Shown here one piece after another: positions 8,708-17,147 of a DNA stretch of 64,000 nucleotides; the first letter of the stretch is position 1; each line of letters begins with the position of its first letter. This stretch comes from DATEJJ01 sp039649115 (GTDB lineage Bacteria > Actinomycetota > Actinomycetes > Mycobacteriales > Micromonosporaceae). The stretch lies in the NCBI GenBank assembly GCA_039649115.1, contig JBBWZQ010000057.1, positions 1-64,000 on the forward strand, read 5' to 3'. Under the pieces are notes generated by a model. The model searched no databases. It was not told the origin of the DNA and was given only the letters and a program-made list of their open reading frames with translations. The position numbers and the translations under genes are program-made.

Positions 8708-10393
8708 ATGGTCCCCCCGACCACGACGCCGCCGAAGCGCGCCAAGCAGCGCCGAGGTGAGGGGCAGTGGGCGCTCGGCTACCGCGAACCGCTCAACCCG
8801 AACGAGCGGAGCAAGAAGGACGACAACCCGCTCAACGTCCGCACGCGCATCGAGAACGTTTACGCCCACGGCGGGTTCGCCTCGATCGACCCCGCTGACC
8901 TGCGCGGACGTTTCCGGTGGTACGGCCTCTACACCCAGCGCAAGCCCGGCATCGACGGCGGGCGCACAGCCACGCTGGAGCCGGAAGAGCTGGACGACGA
9001 GTACTTCATGCTCCGCGTCCGCATCGACGGCGGTCGCCTGACGACCGAGCAGCTCGCCGTGATCGGTGAGGTGTCGCAGACCTACGCGCGCGACACCGCG
9101 GACATCACCGACCGGCAGAACATCCAGTACCACTGGATCCGGATCGAGGACATGCCGACGATCTGGGAGAAGCTCGAGGGCGCCGGCCTGACCACGATGG
9201 AGGCCTGCGGCGACAGCCCCCGAGTCATCCTGGGCTCCCCCGTCGCGGGCATCGCCGCCGACGAGATCATCGACGGCAGCTCGGCGATCGACGACATCCA
9301 CAGCCGCTACATCGGCGATCCGGCGTTCTCGAACCTGCCGCGCAAGTTCAAGACCGCGGTCTCCGGTCTGCAGGACGTGGCGCACGAGATCCACGACATC
9401 GCCTTCGTCGGCGTCAACCACCCCGAGCACGGGCCGGGCTTCGACCTGTGGGTCGGTGGCGGCCTGTCCACCAACCCGATGATCGGCAAGCGGCTCGGCG
9501 CGTGGGTTCCCCGCGACGAGGTCCACGAGGTCTGGGCCGGCGTGATCAGCGTCTTCCGCGACTACGGATACCGCAGGCTGCGCCACCGCGCCCGGATCAA
9601 GTTCCTGGTCGCCGACTGGGGCCCGGAGAAGTTCCGCGACGTTCTCGAGACCGAGTACCTCAAGCGCAAGCTGATCGACGGGCCCGCCCCCGAGCAGCTC
9701 GAGCGTCCGCTCGACCACATCGGTGTGCACCGCCAGAAGGACGGCAACTTCTACGTCGGCGCCGCGCCGATCGCGGGCCGGGTCTCCGGTTCGACGCTGG
9801 TCGCGGTCGCCAAGGCCGCCGAACGAGCAGGTTCACTGCGGGTCCGCCTGACGCCGCAGCAGAAGCTGGTCGTGCTCGACGTGGCCGAGACGGAAGTGCC
9901 CGGCCTGCAGGCGGATCTGGCGAAACTCGGCCTGCAGACGGAGCCCTCGCCGTGGCGGCGCGGGGTGATGGCCTGCACCGGCATCGAGTTCTGCAAGCTC
10001 GCGATCGTCGAGACCAAGGCCCGCGCCGCGCAGCTGGTGGAGAGCCTCGAGACGCGACTGGCCGACATCGTCGACGATGTCGACGCCCCCGTCACCGTGC
10101 ACATCAACGGCTGCCCGAACTCGTGTGCCCGCATCCAGACGGCGGACATCGGCTTGAAGGGCCAGATCGTCACCGACGCGAACGGCAACCAGGTCGAGGG
10201 CTTCCAGGTGCACCTCGGCGGCGGGCTCGGCCTCGACTCCGGGTTCGGCCGCAAGCTGCGCGGCCACAAGGTCACCGGTGCCGAGCTGAACGACTACGTG
10301 GAGCGCGTCGTGCGCAACTTCGTGGCCCAGCGCACCGACGGCGAGCGGTTCGCCCAGTGGGTGGCCCGCGCCGAGGAGGCGGACCTCAAGTGA
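8708..10393 (+). CDS. sir: Ferredoxin-dependent assimilatory sulfite reductase
   Basis: Reduces sulfite to sulfide with six ferredoxin electrons, using siroheme coupled to a [4Fe-4S] cluster. It is 561 residues long. The cluster/siroheme ligands are ACTGIEFCK (C-x5-C) and NGCPNSCAR (C-x3-C) near residues 422-470. Tyr in RWYGLYTQRK (about residue 75) and Cys in MEACGDSPR (about 165) match the positions of the Tyr-Cys crosslink described for M. tuberculosis SirA/NirA. That points to sulfite rather than nitrite as substrate, as does the cys context. I use the second ATG of ATGATG (8708), 6 nt after GGAGG; 8705 is too close. It is first structural gene of the sulfur operon and overlaps the next gene by 4 bp. 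Confidence 0.93.
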   Translation: MVPPTTTPPKRAKQRRGEGQWALGYREPLNPNERSKKDDNPLNVRTRIENVYAHGGFASIDPADLRGRFRWYGLYTQRKPGIDGGRTATLEPEELDDEYFMLRVRIDGGRLTTEQLAVIGEVSQTYARDTADITDRQNIQYHWIRIEDMPTIWEKLEGAGLTTMEACGDSPRVILGSPVAGIAADEIIDGSSAIDDIHSRYIGDPAFSNLPRKFKTAVSGLQDVAHEIHDIAFVGVNHPEHGPGFDLWVGGGLSTNPMIGKRLGAWVPRDEVHEVWAGVISVFRDYGYRRLRHRARIKFLVADWGPEKFRDVLETEYLKRKLIDGPAPEQLERPLDHIGVHRQKDGNFYVGAAPIAGRVSGSTLVAVAKAAERAGSLRVRLTPQQKLVVLDVAETEVPGLQADLAKLGLQTEPSPWRRGVMACTGIEFCKLAIVETKARAAQLVESLETRLADIVDDVDAPVTVHINGCPNSCARIQTADIGLKGQIVTDANGNQVEGFQVHLGGGLGLDSGFGRKLRGHKVTGAELNDYVERVVRNFVAQRTDGERFAQWVARAEEADLK

Positions 10394-10554
10394 GCAGTCC
10401 TGAAAGGGCAACACCGTTCTACTGCCCGTATTGCGGCGATGAGGACCTGCGCCCGCAGGAGGAGCCCCACGCCGCGTGGCTGTGCGTCGGTTGCCGGCGC
10501 GTCTTCACCGTCAAGTTCGTCGGGCTGAACCTTCCACAGGAGGTGACCAAGTGA
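10390..10554 (+). CDS. cysX: CysX-like small zinc-ribbon/ferredoxin-like protein
   Basis: A 54-residue protein with two CxxC knuckles: YCPYCGDEDL at residues 12-21 and WLCVGCRRVF at about 35-44. It could bind zinc or an iron-sulfur cluster. A small gene at the same place, between cysI/sir and cysH, was named cysX in Corynebacterium glutamicum and proposed to be ferredoxin-like, possibly an electron carrier for sulfite reduction. Both ends overlap their neighbours by GTGA (with sir and with cysH), so its translation is locked into the operon. The name is by position and size; the biochemical role is inferred. Confidence 0.8.
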   Translation: MSSPERATPFYCPYCGDEDLRPQEEPHAAWLCVGCRRVFTVKFVGLNLPQEVTK

Positions 10555-11252
10555 CCGCCCCCGCTCGTGTCGAGGAACTCAAGGTGATCGCCGAGGCCGC
10601 TTCGGCAGAACTGGCCGAGGCGACCGCCGAGGAGGCGCTGGCCTGGACCGCGCGCACGTTCGGTGACAGCTGGATCGTCGCCTCGAACATGCAGGACGCG
10701 GTCCTGATCGACCTCGCGGTCAAGATCAAGCCCGACATCGACGTGCTGTTCCTGGAAACCGGCTACCACTTCGCGGAGACGGTCGGCACGCGTGACGCGG
10801 TCGGCCTGGTCTATCCCGGGGTGCACATGGTCAACGCCGCGGCCGAGCAGTCGGTGGCCGACCAGGAGGCCGAGTTCGGGCTGCTCAACCGGACCGACCC
10901 GACCAAGTGCTGCTTCCTGCGCAAGGTCGTTCCGCTGCAGCGGACGCTCGCGAACTACGACGCGTGGGTCACCGGTGTGCGGCGCGTGGACGCCCCGACG
11001 CGGGCGAACACGCCGATCGTGCAGTGGGACGAGCGCAACGGGCTGGTGAAGATCAACCCGATCGCGCCGTGGAGCGACGACGAGTTCAACGGATACATCG
11101 CCGAACACGGGATCCTCGAGAACCCGTTGGTGGCGGCCGGTTATCCGTCCATCGGCTGCGCACCGTGCACCGCCAAGCCGCTGCCGGGTGCGGACCCGCG
11201 CAGTGGCCGCTGGGCGGGTCTGGCCAAGACCGAGTGCGGACTGCACGGGTAG
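10551..11252 (+). CDS. cysH: Adenylylsulfate (APS) reductase
   Basis: Reduces APS to sulfite with thioredoxin or glutathione electrons. The 233-residue protein carries FLETGYHF (PAPS/APS reductase P-loop-like region), then KCCFLRK near residue 123 and GCAPCT near residue 206. The two Cys pairs (CC...CxxC) ligate the [4Fe-4S] cluster that marks APS rather than PAPS specificity. The C-terminal TECGLHG supplies the catalytic Cys. The GTG at 10551 is chosen because GGAGG lies upstream and it overlaps the cysX stop. Consistent with APS use, no APS kinase domain is seen on the CysN in this operon. Confidence 0.94.
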   Translation: MTAPARVEELKVIAEAASAELAEATAEEALAWTARTFGDSWIVASNMQDAVLIDLAVKIKPDIDVLFLETGYHFAETVGTRDAVGLVYPGVHMVNAAAEQSVADQEAEFGLLNRTDPTKCCFLRKVVPLQRTLANYDAWVTGVRRVDAPTRANTPIVQWDERNGLVKINPIAPWSDDEFNGYIAEHGILENPLVAAGYPSIGCAPCTAKPLPGADPRSGRWAGLAKTECGLHG

Positions 11253-11259
11253 GAGACAC

Positions 11260-12159
11260 ATGACAACCGCACTCAACGCCCTCGATCGACTTGAATCAGA
11301 GGCCATCCACATCTTCCGCGAGGTCGCCGGGGAGTTCGACCGTCCGGTGATCCTGTTCTCCGGCGGCAAGGACTCCACGCTGCTGGTGCACCTCGCGATC
11401 AAGGCGTTCTGGCCCGCCCCGGTGCCGTTCCCGCTCTTGCACGTCGACACCGGGCACAACTTCGACGAGGTCATCGAGTTCCGCGACCACGTCGTCGAGC
11501 AGCACGGCCTGCGCCTGGAAGTGGCGAAGGTGCAGGACTACATCGACGACGGCCGCCTCATCGAGAGGCCGGACGGCACGCGCAACCCGCTGCAGACCGT
11601 GCCTCTGCTCGACGCCATCACCTCGCACAAGTTCGACGCGGTGTTCGGCGGTGGTCGTCGTGACGAGGAGCGCGCCCGCGCGAAGGAACGGATCTTCAGC
11701 CTGCGCAACGCCTTCGGCCAGTGGGATCCGCGCAGGCAGCGCCCCGAACTGTGGAACCTCTACAACGGACGCCACCGTCCGGGCGAGCACGTGCGGGTCT
11801 TCCCGCTGTCCAACTGGACCGAGCTCGACGTGTGGAACTACATCGCCCGCGAGGGCATCGAGCTGCCGTCGATCTACTACTCGCACGAGCGCGAGGTGTA
11901 TCTGCGCGACGGCATGTGGCTCGCCGAAGGTCCGTGGGGCGGCCCGCGCGACGGCGAGACGCTGGTGCACAAGACGGTGCGCTACCGCACGGTCGGCGAC
12001 GGTTCGTGCACCGGCGCGGTCGAGTCCGACGCCCACGACATCGCCGACGTGATCGCCGAAGTCGCCGCGAGCAGGCTCACCGAGCGCGGCGCGACGAGGG
12101 CTGATGACCGGTTGTCCGAAGCGGCCATGGAAGACCGCAAGCGGGAGGGCTACTTCTAA
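11260..12159 (+). CDS. cysD: Sulfate adenylyltransferase small subunit
   Basis: Catalytic subunit of ATP sulfurylase, forming APS from sulfate and ATP with the GTPase subunit CysN. It has 299 residues, the usual length. The PP-loop motif ILFSGGKDST is at about residues 31-40, with FGGGRRDEERARAKERIFS and NLYNGRHRPGEHVRVFPLSNW following. The ATG at 11260 has AGGAG 5 nt upstream. It lies 7 bp after cysH and abuts cysN with no gap, which fits a 1:1 CysDN complex. Confidence 0.96.
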   Translation: MTTALNALDRLESEAIHIFREVAGEFDRPVILFSGGKDSTLLVHLAIKAFWPAPVPFPLLHVDTGHNFDEVIEFRDHVVEQHGLRLEVAKVQDYIDDGRLIERPDGTRNPLQTVPLLDAITSHKFDAVFGGGRRDEERARAKERIFSLRNAFGQWDPRRQRPELWNLYNGRHRPGEHVRVFPLSNWTELDVWNYIAREGIELPSIYYSHEREVYLRDGMWLAEGPWGGPRDGETLVHKTVRYRTVGDGSCTGAVESDAHDIADVIAEVAASRLTERGATRADDRLSEAAMEDRKREGYF

Positions 12160-13530
12160 ATGAGCGACCTGTTGAGGCTTGCGACAGCGGGCAGCGTGGA
12201 CGACGGCAAGTCCACCCTGGTCGGCAGGCTGCTCTACGACACCAAGTCCGTCCTGGCGGACCAGCTCGACGCGGTGCACCGCGCGAGCGCCGATCGCGGC
12301 CTGTCCACTCCGGATCTCTCGCTGCTCGTCGACGGCCTGCGCTCAGAGCGCGAGCAGGGCATCACGATCGACGTGGCGTACCGGTACTTCGCCACACCCA
12401 AGCGGTCCTTCGTGCTGGCCGACACCCCCGGCCACGTGCAGTACACCCGCAACACGGTCACCGGTGCGTCGACCGCGCAGCTGGCCGTCCTGCTGGTGGA
12501 CGCGCGCAAGGGCGTGGTCGAGCAGACCCGCAGGCACGCCGCGGTCCTCGCGCTGCTCGGTGTCCCCCGCCTGGTGCTCGCGGTGAACAAGATCGACCTC
12601 GTCGACTACGACGAGGCGACCTTCTCCCGCATCGCCAAGGAGTTCACCGCGCACGCCACCGCGCTCGGCTACACCGAGGACTCCGTCGTGGAGATCCCGG
12701 TGTCGGCGCTGGCCGGTGACAACGTGGTGGACAAGTCGGCGAACACGCCGTGGTACGACGGCCCGACGCTGCTGGAGCACCTCGAGCAGGTACCGGTGGA
12801 GCCGGACCCGCACGACGCGCCGTTCCGCTTCCCCGTGCAGTACGTGATCCGGCCGCGGACCCCGGAGTACCTGGACTACCGCGGATACGCGGGCCAGGTC
12901 GCCGCGGGCACCGTGCAGGTGGGCGACGAGATCATCGTGCTGCCGTCGGGCCGGCGCAGTTCGGTGACCAAGATCGACACTGCGGACGGCGAGCTGGCCG
13001 AGGCAGCCGCGGGCCGCTCGGTCACGTTGCTCCTGGCCGACGACGTGGACATCTCGCGCGGTGACGTGCTCGCCGCGGCGAGCACTCCGCCGAGGCTGAC
13101 CGACGAGTTCGACGCGACGGTCTGCTGGCTCTCGGACAAGGCGCTCGCTCCGGGCGCACGGGTTCTGGTCAAGCACGGAGCGCGCACCGTGCAGGCCATC
13201 GTGACCGAGCTGCGCGCGCGCTTCGACGAGCAGAACTTGTCCAGTGTGGACAGTCCTGGCTCGTTGCAGCTCAACGAGATCGGTCGGGTGACGCTTCGCA
13301 CGTCGGAGCCGATCCCGATTGACGACTACAGCAGTGACAGGCGCACCGGAGCATTCCTGGTGATCGACGCGAGCGACGGCAGCACGCTCGCCGCTGGACT
13401 GGTCGGGGCTCCGCTGCCGGTGTTGGACGGCGTGGACAGCTGTACCGGGGGCGGCCGCGCCGCCCCAGAGGCAAGCGGCGCAGAAGGAAACGACACCGAC
13501 GGCCACGCCCTCGTCTCCCCAGGCCCCTGA
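12160..13530 (+). CDS. cysN: Sulfate adenylyltransferase GTPase subunit
   Basis: EF-Tu-like GTPase that drives APS synthesis by CysD. The 456-residue protein has GSVDDGKSTLVGRLLYD (P-loop, residues 11-27), ADTPGHVQY (G3) and AVNKIDLVDY (G4), then two beta-barrel domains. There is no C-terminal APS kinase (CysC) fusion, which matches the APS-type reductase in the operon. The last ~30 residues (GGGRAAPEASGAEG) are low complexity and probably disordered. It starts on the ATG immediately after the cysD stop. Confidence 0.95.
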   Translation: MSDLLRLATAGSVDDGKSTLVGRLLYDTKSVLADQLDAVHRASADRGLSTPDLSLLVDGLRSEREQGITIDVAYRYFATPKRSFVLADTPGHVQYTRNTVTGASTAQLAVLLVDARKGVVEQTRRHAAVLALLGVPRLVLAVNKIDLVDYDEATFSRIAKEFTAHATALGYTEDSVVEIPVSALAGDNVVDKSANTPWYDGPTLLEHLEQVPVEPDPHDAPFRFPVQYVIRPRTPEYLDYRGYAGQVAAGTVQVGDEIIVLPSGRRSSVTKIDTADGELAEAAAGRSVTLLLADDVDISRGDVLAAASTPPRLTDEFDATVCWLSDKALAPGARVLVKHGARTVQAIVTELRARFDEQNLSSVDSPGSLQLNEIGRVTLRTSEPIPIDDYSSDRRTGAFLVIDASDGSTLAAGLVGAPLPVLDGVDSCTGGGRAAPEASGAEGNDTDGHALVSPGP

Positions 13531-13552
13531 TCACCTGAAAGGTCACCAGCCC

Positions 13553-14632
13553 GTGAGCATCAAGCGCAGAACTCGCATCCTGACCGCGACATTGGCAGCA
13601 CTCACCCTCTTCGGCGCACTCGCAGGATGCTCACGGGCCGACAGCAGCAACGCTCCGGCCGCCGACAAGGGCGCTGCGAGCGAGGTGCGACTGGGTTACT
13701 TCCCCAACGTCACCCACGCCTCCGCGCTGATCGGCGTGGACAAGGGCTTCTTCGCCAAGGAGCTCGGCTCGACGAAGCTGACCACGCAGACCTTCAACGC
13801 GGGCCCGGACGAGGTGAACGCCCTGCTGGGCGGCTCGCTCGACGTGGCCTTCATCGGCTCGGGCCCCGCCATCAACGCGTATTCCAAGTCGAGTGGTGAG
13901 GCCGTGCGCCTGGTCGCCGGAGCGGCCTCGGGCGGCGCCCAGCTCGTGGTGAAGCCCGACATCAACTCGCCTGCGGATCTCAAGGGCAAGACGATCACCA
14001 CGCCGCAGCTGGCGAACACCCAGGACGTGGCGCTGAAGAAGTGGCTGGCCGACCAGAAGCTCACCATCGGCACCGGTCCGGACCAGGTGAACGTCACGAA
14101 CACGGAGAACTCGCAGAGTCTGGACCTGTTCCGCAAGGGCGACGTCCAGGGGGCGTGGGCGCCCGAGCCGTGGTCGTCCCGGCTCGTTGCCGACTCCGGC
14201 GCCAAGGTGCTGGTCGACGAGAAGTCCTTGTGGGACCAGGGGAAGTTCCCCACCACGGTCGTCATCGCGCGCACCCAGTTCCTGCAGGAGCACCCGCAGA
14301 CCGTAGAGGCGCTGCTGCGCGGCGAGGTCGCCACGATCGACTGGGCGAACGCGAACAACGCCGAGGCGAAGACCGTCGTCAACGACTCGCTGAAGAGGCT
14401 CACGAGCAAGGCGCTCGCCCAACCCGTGCTGGACCGCTCCGTCAGCAGCATCGAGCTGACCACCGACCCGCTCGCCAAGACCTTCCCGCAGCTGGCGAAG
14501 GACGCGGTGACCGCGAAGGTCGCGAACCAGGAGGCGAACGTGGCCGGCTTCGCCGACTTCACGCTGCTGAACAAGGTCCTCGCAGCGGCAGGCAAGCCGC
14601 AGGTGGACACCGCAGGACTGGACAAGAAGTAG
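13553..14632 (+). CDS. ABC transporter substrate-binding lipoprotein (SsuA/TauA type)
   Basis: Extracytoplasmic binding protein for an aliphatic sulfonate-, taurine- or sulfate ester-type importer. The 359-residue protein has a lipoprotein signal with lipobox LAGC (Cys at about residue 25). The mature part shows the NMT1/SsuA fold: VRLGYFPNVTHASALIGVD, VNALLGGSLDVAFIGSGP, DLKGKTITTP and VQGAWAPEPW. GTG at 13553 follows AAAGGTCACCAGCCC. It heads an SBP-ATPase-permease set inside the sulfur operon. The ligand is inferred from context. No SsuD or TauD oxygenase lies in the window to desulfonate a sulfonate, so sulfate itself remains possible. Confidence 0.88.
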   Translation: MSIKRRTRILTATLAALTLFGALAGCSRADSSNAPAADKGAASEVRLGYFPNVTHASALIGVDKGFFAKELGSTKLTTQTFNAGPDEVNALLGGSLDVAFIGSGPAINAYSKSSGEAVRLVAGAASGGAQLVVKPDINSPADLKGKTITTPQLANTQDVALKKWLADQKLTIGTGPDQVNVTNTENSQSLDLFRKGDVQGAWAPEPWSSRLVADSGAKVLVDEKSLWDQGKFPTTVVIARTQFLQEHPQTVEALLRGEVATIDWANANNAEAKTVVNDSLKRLTSKALAQPVLDRSVSSIELTTDPLAKTFPQLAKDAVTAKVANQEANVAGFADFTLLNKVLAAAGKPQVDTAGLDKK

Positions 14633-14662
14633 TTGGCCGAACACTCCAGGAAGGCAGGCACC

Positions 14663-15460
14663 ATGACCGCCACGCTTGAGGTCCCCGCCGCGCAGTCCGT
14701 GGTCGACGCCGCGGTGTCGCTCTCGGGAGTCCGCAAGGTGTTCGGCCACGGCACCGGGTCGGTGCTGGCGCTGGACGGTGTCGATCTGCAGGTCGCGCCC
14801 GGTGAATTCGTGTGCCTGCTGGGCGCCTCGGGCTGCGGGAAGAGCACGTTGCTCAACATCGTCGCCGGCCTGGACGCACCCACCTCGGGCACCATCGAAC
14901 TGACCACCACCCGCCCCGCGGTGATGTTCCAGGAAGCCGCGCTGATGCCGTGGCTGACCGCGGCGCGCAACGTCGAACTGCCGCTGCGCCTGGCAGGGCT
15001 GAAGCGCGCCGAGCGGCGCGCCAAGGCGTCCGAACTGCTCGAACTCGTGCGTCTGGGCGAAGCGGGCGGCAAGCGACCGCACGAGCTGTCAGGTGGCATG
15101 CGGCAGCGCGTCGCACTGGCTCGCGCGCTGGCGTCGACCTCCGGCATCGCCGAGGAGGGAACGCCCGGTCTGCTGCTGATGGACGAACCGTTCGCGGCGC
15201 TCGACGCGATCACCCGCGACGTGCTGCAGGCCGAACTTCTGCGCGTGTGGAGCACCACCAACACGGCGATCGTGTTCGTCACGCACGACGTGCGCGAGGC
15301 GGTCCGGCTGGGGCAGCGCGTGGTGCTGCTGTCCTCGCGTCCGGGCCGGGTCGTGAAGGAGTGGTCCGTGGACGGGTTGGCCGGGCCGGAGGAGGCCGGC
15401 GTCATCTCCGACATCACCACCGAACTTCGAGAGGTGATCAGCGGCCATGCCGCAGCGTGA
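14663..15460 (+). CDS. ABC transporter ATPase (SsuB/TauB type)
   Basis: Cytoplasmic ATPase of the importer, 265 residues. Visible motifs are Walker A GASGCGKST (about residues 54-62), Q-loop VMFQEAALMPW, signature LSGGMRQRVALARAL, Walker B LLLMDEPFAALD and the H-loop VTHDVREAV. The short Q-loop region with 'MPWL' is typical of the nitrate/sulfonate/taurine subfamily. ATG 14663 with AGGAAGG ahead is preferred to the TTG at 14633. It overlaps the permease gene by 14 bp. Confidence 0.9.
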   Translation: MTATLEVPAAQSVVDAAVSLSGVRKVFGHGTGSVLALDGVDLQVAPGEFVCLLGASGCGKSTLLNIVAGLDAPTSGTIELTTTRPAVMFQEAALMPWLTAARNVELPLRLAGLKRAERRAKASELLELVRLGEAGGKRPHELSGGMRQRVALARALASTSGIAEEGTPGLLLMDEPFAALDAITRDVLQAELLRVWSTTNTAIVFVTHDVREAVRLGQRVVLLSSRPGRVVKEWSVDGLAGPEEAGVISDITTELREVISGHAAA

Positions 15461-16355
15461 CGACACCGGCACGATGCTCGAGGCCGACCCGAAGCGGGAC
15501 ATCGCCGCAGTCGGTGCCGGACTCGACGCGTTGGACGCTCCGCCCCAGCAGCAGCGCAAGCACGGCTGGAAGCGGTTCGTCGGGACAGCGCTACCGCCGC
15601 TGATCGCCTTCGTGCTGCTGATCGCCGTCTGGCAGGCGTTGTGGGCGTCGGCCATCCTCCCGGAGTTCCGGCTTCCGGCGCCGCTCGCGGTGTGGGCCAA
15701 GGTGTGGGACAGCGTGCAGGACGGCACGGCGGTGGAGATCCTGTGGACCTCGGTCCACCGCGCCTTGCTGGGCTTCCTGGCGGCGGTGGTCATCGCGACC
15801 CCGCTCGGCCTGTTGATCGCCAAGGTCAAGGTGGTCCGCGCGGCCATCGGATCACTGCTCACCGGTCTGCAGAGCCTGCCGTCGGTGGCGTGGGTGCCGG
15901 CCGCGATCCTGTGGTTCGGACTGACCCCCGCGTCGATCTACTTCGTGGTCCTGATGGGCTCCGTTCCTTCGATCGCGAACGGCCTGGTGGCGGGGATCGA
16001 CCAGATCCCACCGCTCCTGCCGCGCGTCGGGACGGCACTCGGTGCTGGGAAAATCGCGTCCGCGCGGCACATCCTGCTGCCCGCGGCGCTGCCGGGATAT
16101 CTGGCCGGCCTCAAGCAGGGCTGGGCGTTCTCCTGGCGCTCGCTGATGGCCGCGGAGATCATCGCGACCTCGCCCCAGCTGGGTGTCGGTCTGGGCCAGT
16201 ACCTGCACAACGGCTCGTCGCTCAACGACATCTCGATGGTGATAGCGGCGATCTTCCTGATCCTGCTGGTGGGCATCGGCATCGAACTGCTGGTGTTCCG
16301 TCCCCTGGAGCGAGCGGTCCTGCGGGCCCGTGGACTGACGGGAGCACTGCAATGA
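15447..16355 (+). CDS. ABC transporter permease (SsuC/TauC type)
   Basis: Membrane subunit of the importer, 302 residues. The first ~45 residues are a hydrophilic cytoplasmic lead (two QQQ-rich turns). About six membrane segments follow, the first being LPPLIAFVLLIAVWQALW. The EAA-loop, which docks to the ATPase, reads GTALGAGKIASARHILLPAA (around residue 205). It overlaps the ATPase gene by 14 bp and the chelatase gene by 4 bp (ATGA), so SBP, ATPase, permease and siroheme enzyme should be co-translated. Confidence 0.9.
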   Translation: MPQRDDTGTMLEADPKRDIAAVGAGLDALDAPPQQQRKHGWKRFVGTALPPLIAFVLLIAVWQALWASAILPEFRLPAPLAVWAKVWDSVQDGTAVEILWTSVHRALLGFLAAVVIATPLGLLIAKVKVVRAAIGSLLTGLQSLPSVAWVPAAILWFGLTPASIYFVVLMGSVPSIANGLVAGIDQIPPLLPRVGTALGAGKIASARHILLPAALPGYLAGLKQGWAFSWRSLMAAEIIATSPQLGVGLGQYLHNGSSLNDISMVIAAIFLILLVGIGIELLVFRPLERAVLRARGLTGALQ

Positions 16356-17104
16356 CGCTTCCCCTGGTGGCCGTAGCGCACGGCAGTCGTGATCCGCGGT
16401 CGGCCGCGACCGTGATGGAGCTCCTCGACGTCGTCCGGGTGCTGCGGCCCGGCCTGGACGTGCGCGTCGCGTTCCTCGACCTGTCCGCACCGCGGCTGGG
16501 TGACGTGCTGCGGGCGGTGCACGGCGACGGGCACCGCGAGGTCGTCGTCGTGCCACTGCTGCTGGGCCGCGCGTATCACGCGCGGGTGGACGTGCCCGGT
16601 GCCGTCGCGGACGTGCAACGGTGGTCTCCGCAGCTCGACGTGCGGATCGCCGACGTGCTGGGACCGGACCCGTGGCTGGAGTCGGCGGCGCTGCGGAGGC
16701 TCGCCGAGGTCGGTGTGCGTTCCGGCGACCCGGAGCTCGGGATCGTCCTGGCGGGCGCAGGCTCGTCCGACGCGGCGGCGAACGCCGCGGTGGCATCGGT
16801 GGCGCGCCGCTGGGCCGCGGGTGCGGGCTGGGCGGGCGTCGAGCCCGCGTTCGCCGCGGCGGCGAGCCCGGACGTGCCGACGGCGGTCAACCGGTTGCGC
16901 GCACGAGGTGCGCGGCGGATCGCCGTGGCGTCGTGGTTCCTCGCGCCGGGCCTGCTGCCCGACCGGATCGCGTCGCTGGCCGAGGAGGCCGCGCCGGGCA
17001 CCGTGATGGCGGCTCCGCTGGGCGACGACCCCGAGGTGGCCGAACTCGTGCTGCACCGCTACACCGCCGCGAGCACCACCGGCCTTTCCGTCCAGTACGC
17101 CTGA
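16352..17104 (+). CDS. Sirohydrochlorin chelatase (CbiX/SirB family)
   Basis: Inserts ferrous iron (or cobalt) into sirohydrochlorin; here most likely iron, to make siroheme for the sulfite reductase at the head of the operon. It has 250 residues in two CbiX-like halves: VAVAHGSRDPRSAA at the start, with the metal-binding His, VVVPLLLGRAYHARVDVPGA, then a second half with VLAGAGSSDAAAN and ASWFLAPGLLPDRIA. The length matches the two-domain SirB/CbiXL form. The ATG at 16352 overlaps the permease stop. The same enzyme (Che1) follows nirA-cysH in M. tuberculosis. Confidence 0.9.
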   Translation: MTLPLVAVAHGSRDPRSAATVMELLDVVRVLRPGLDVRVAFLDLSAPRLGDVLRAVHGDGHREVVVVPLLLGRAYHARVDVPGAVADVQRWSPQLDVRIADVLGPDPWLESAALRRLAEVGVRSGDPELGIVLAGAGSSDAAANAAVASVARRWAAGAGWAGVEPAFAAAASPDVPTAVNRLRARGARRIAVASWFLAPGLLPDRIASLAEEAAPGTVMAAPLGDDPEVAELVLHRYTAASTTGLSVQYA

Positions 17105-17147
17105 CCTCTGATCATGTCGTTGTCGCGATCCTCGTAGAGTTCGCCCC

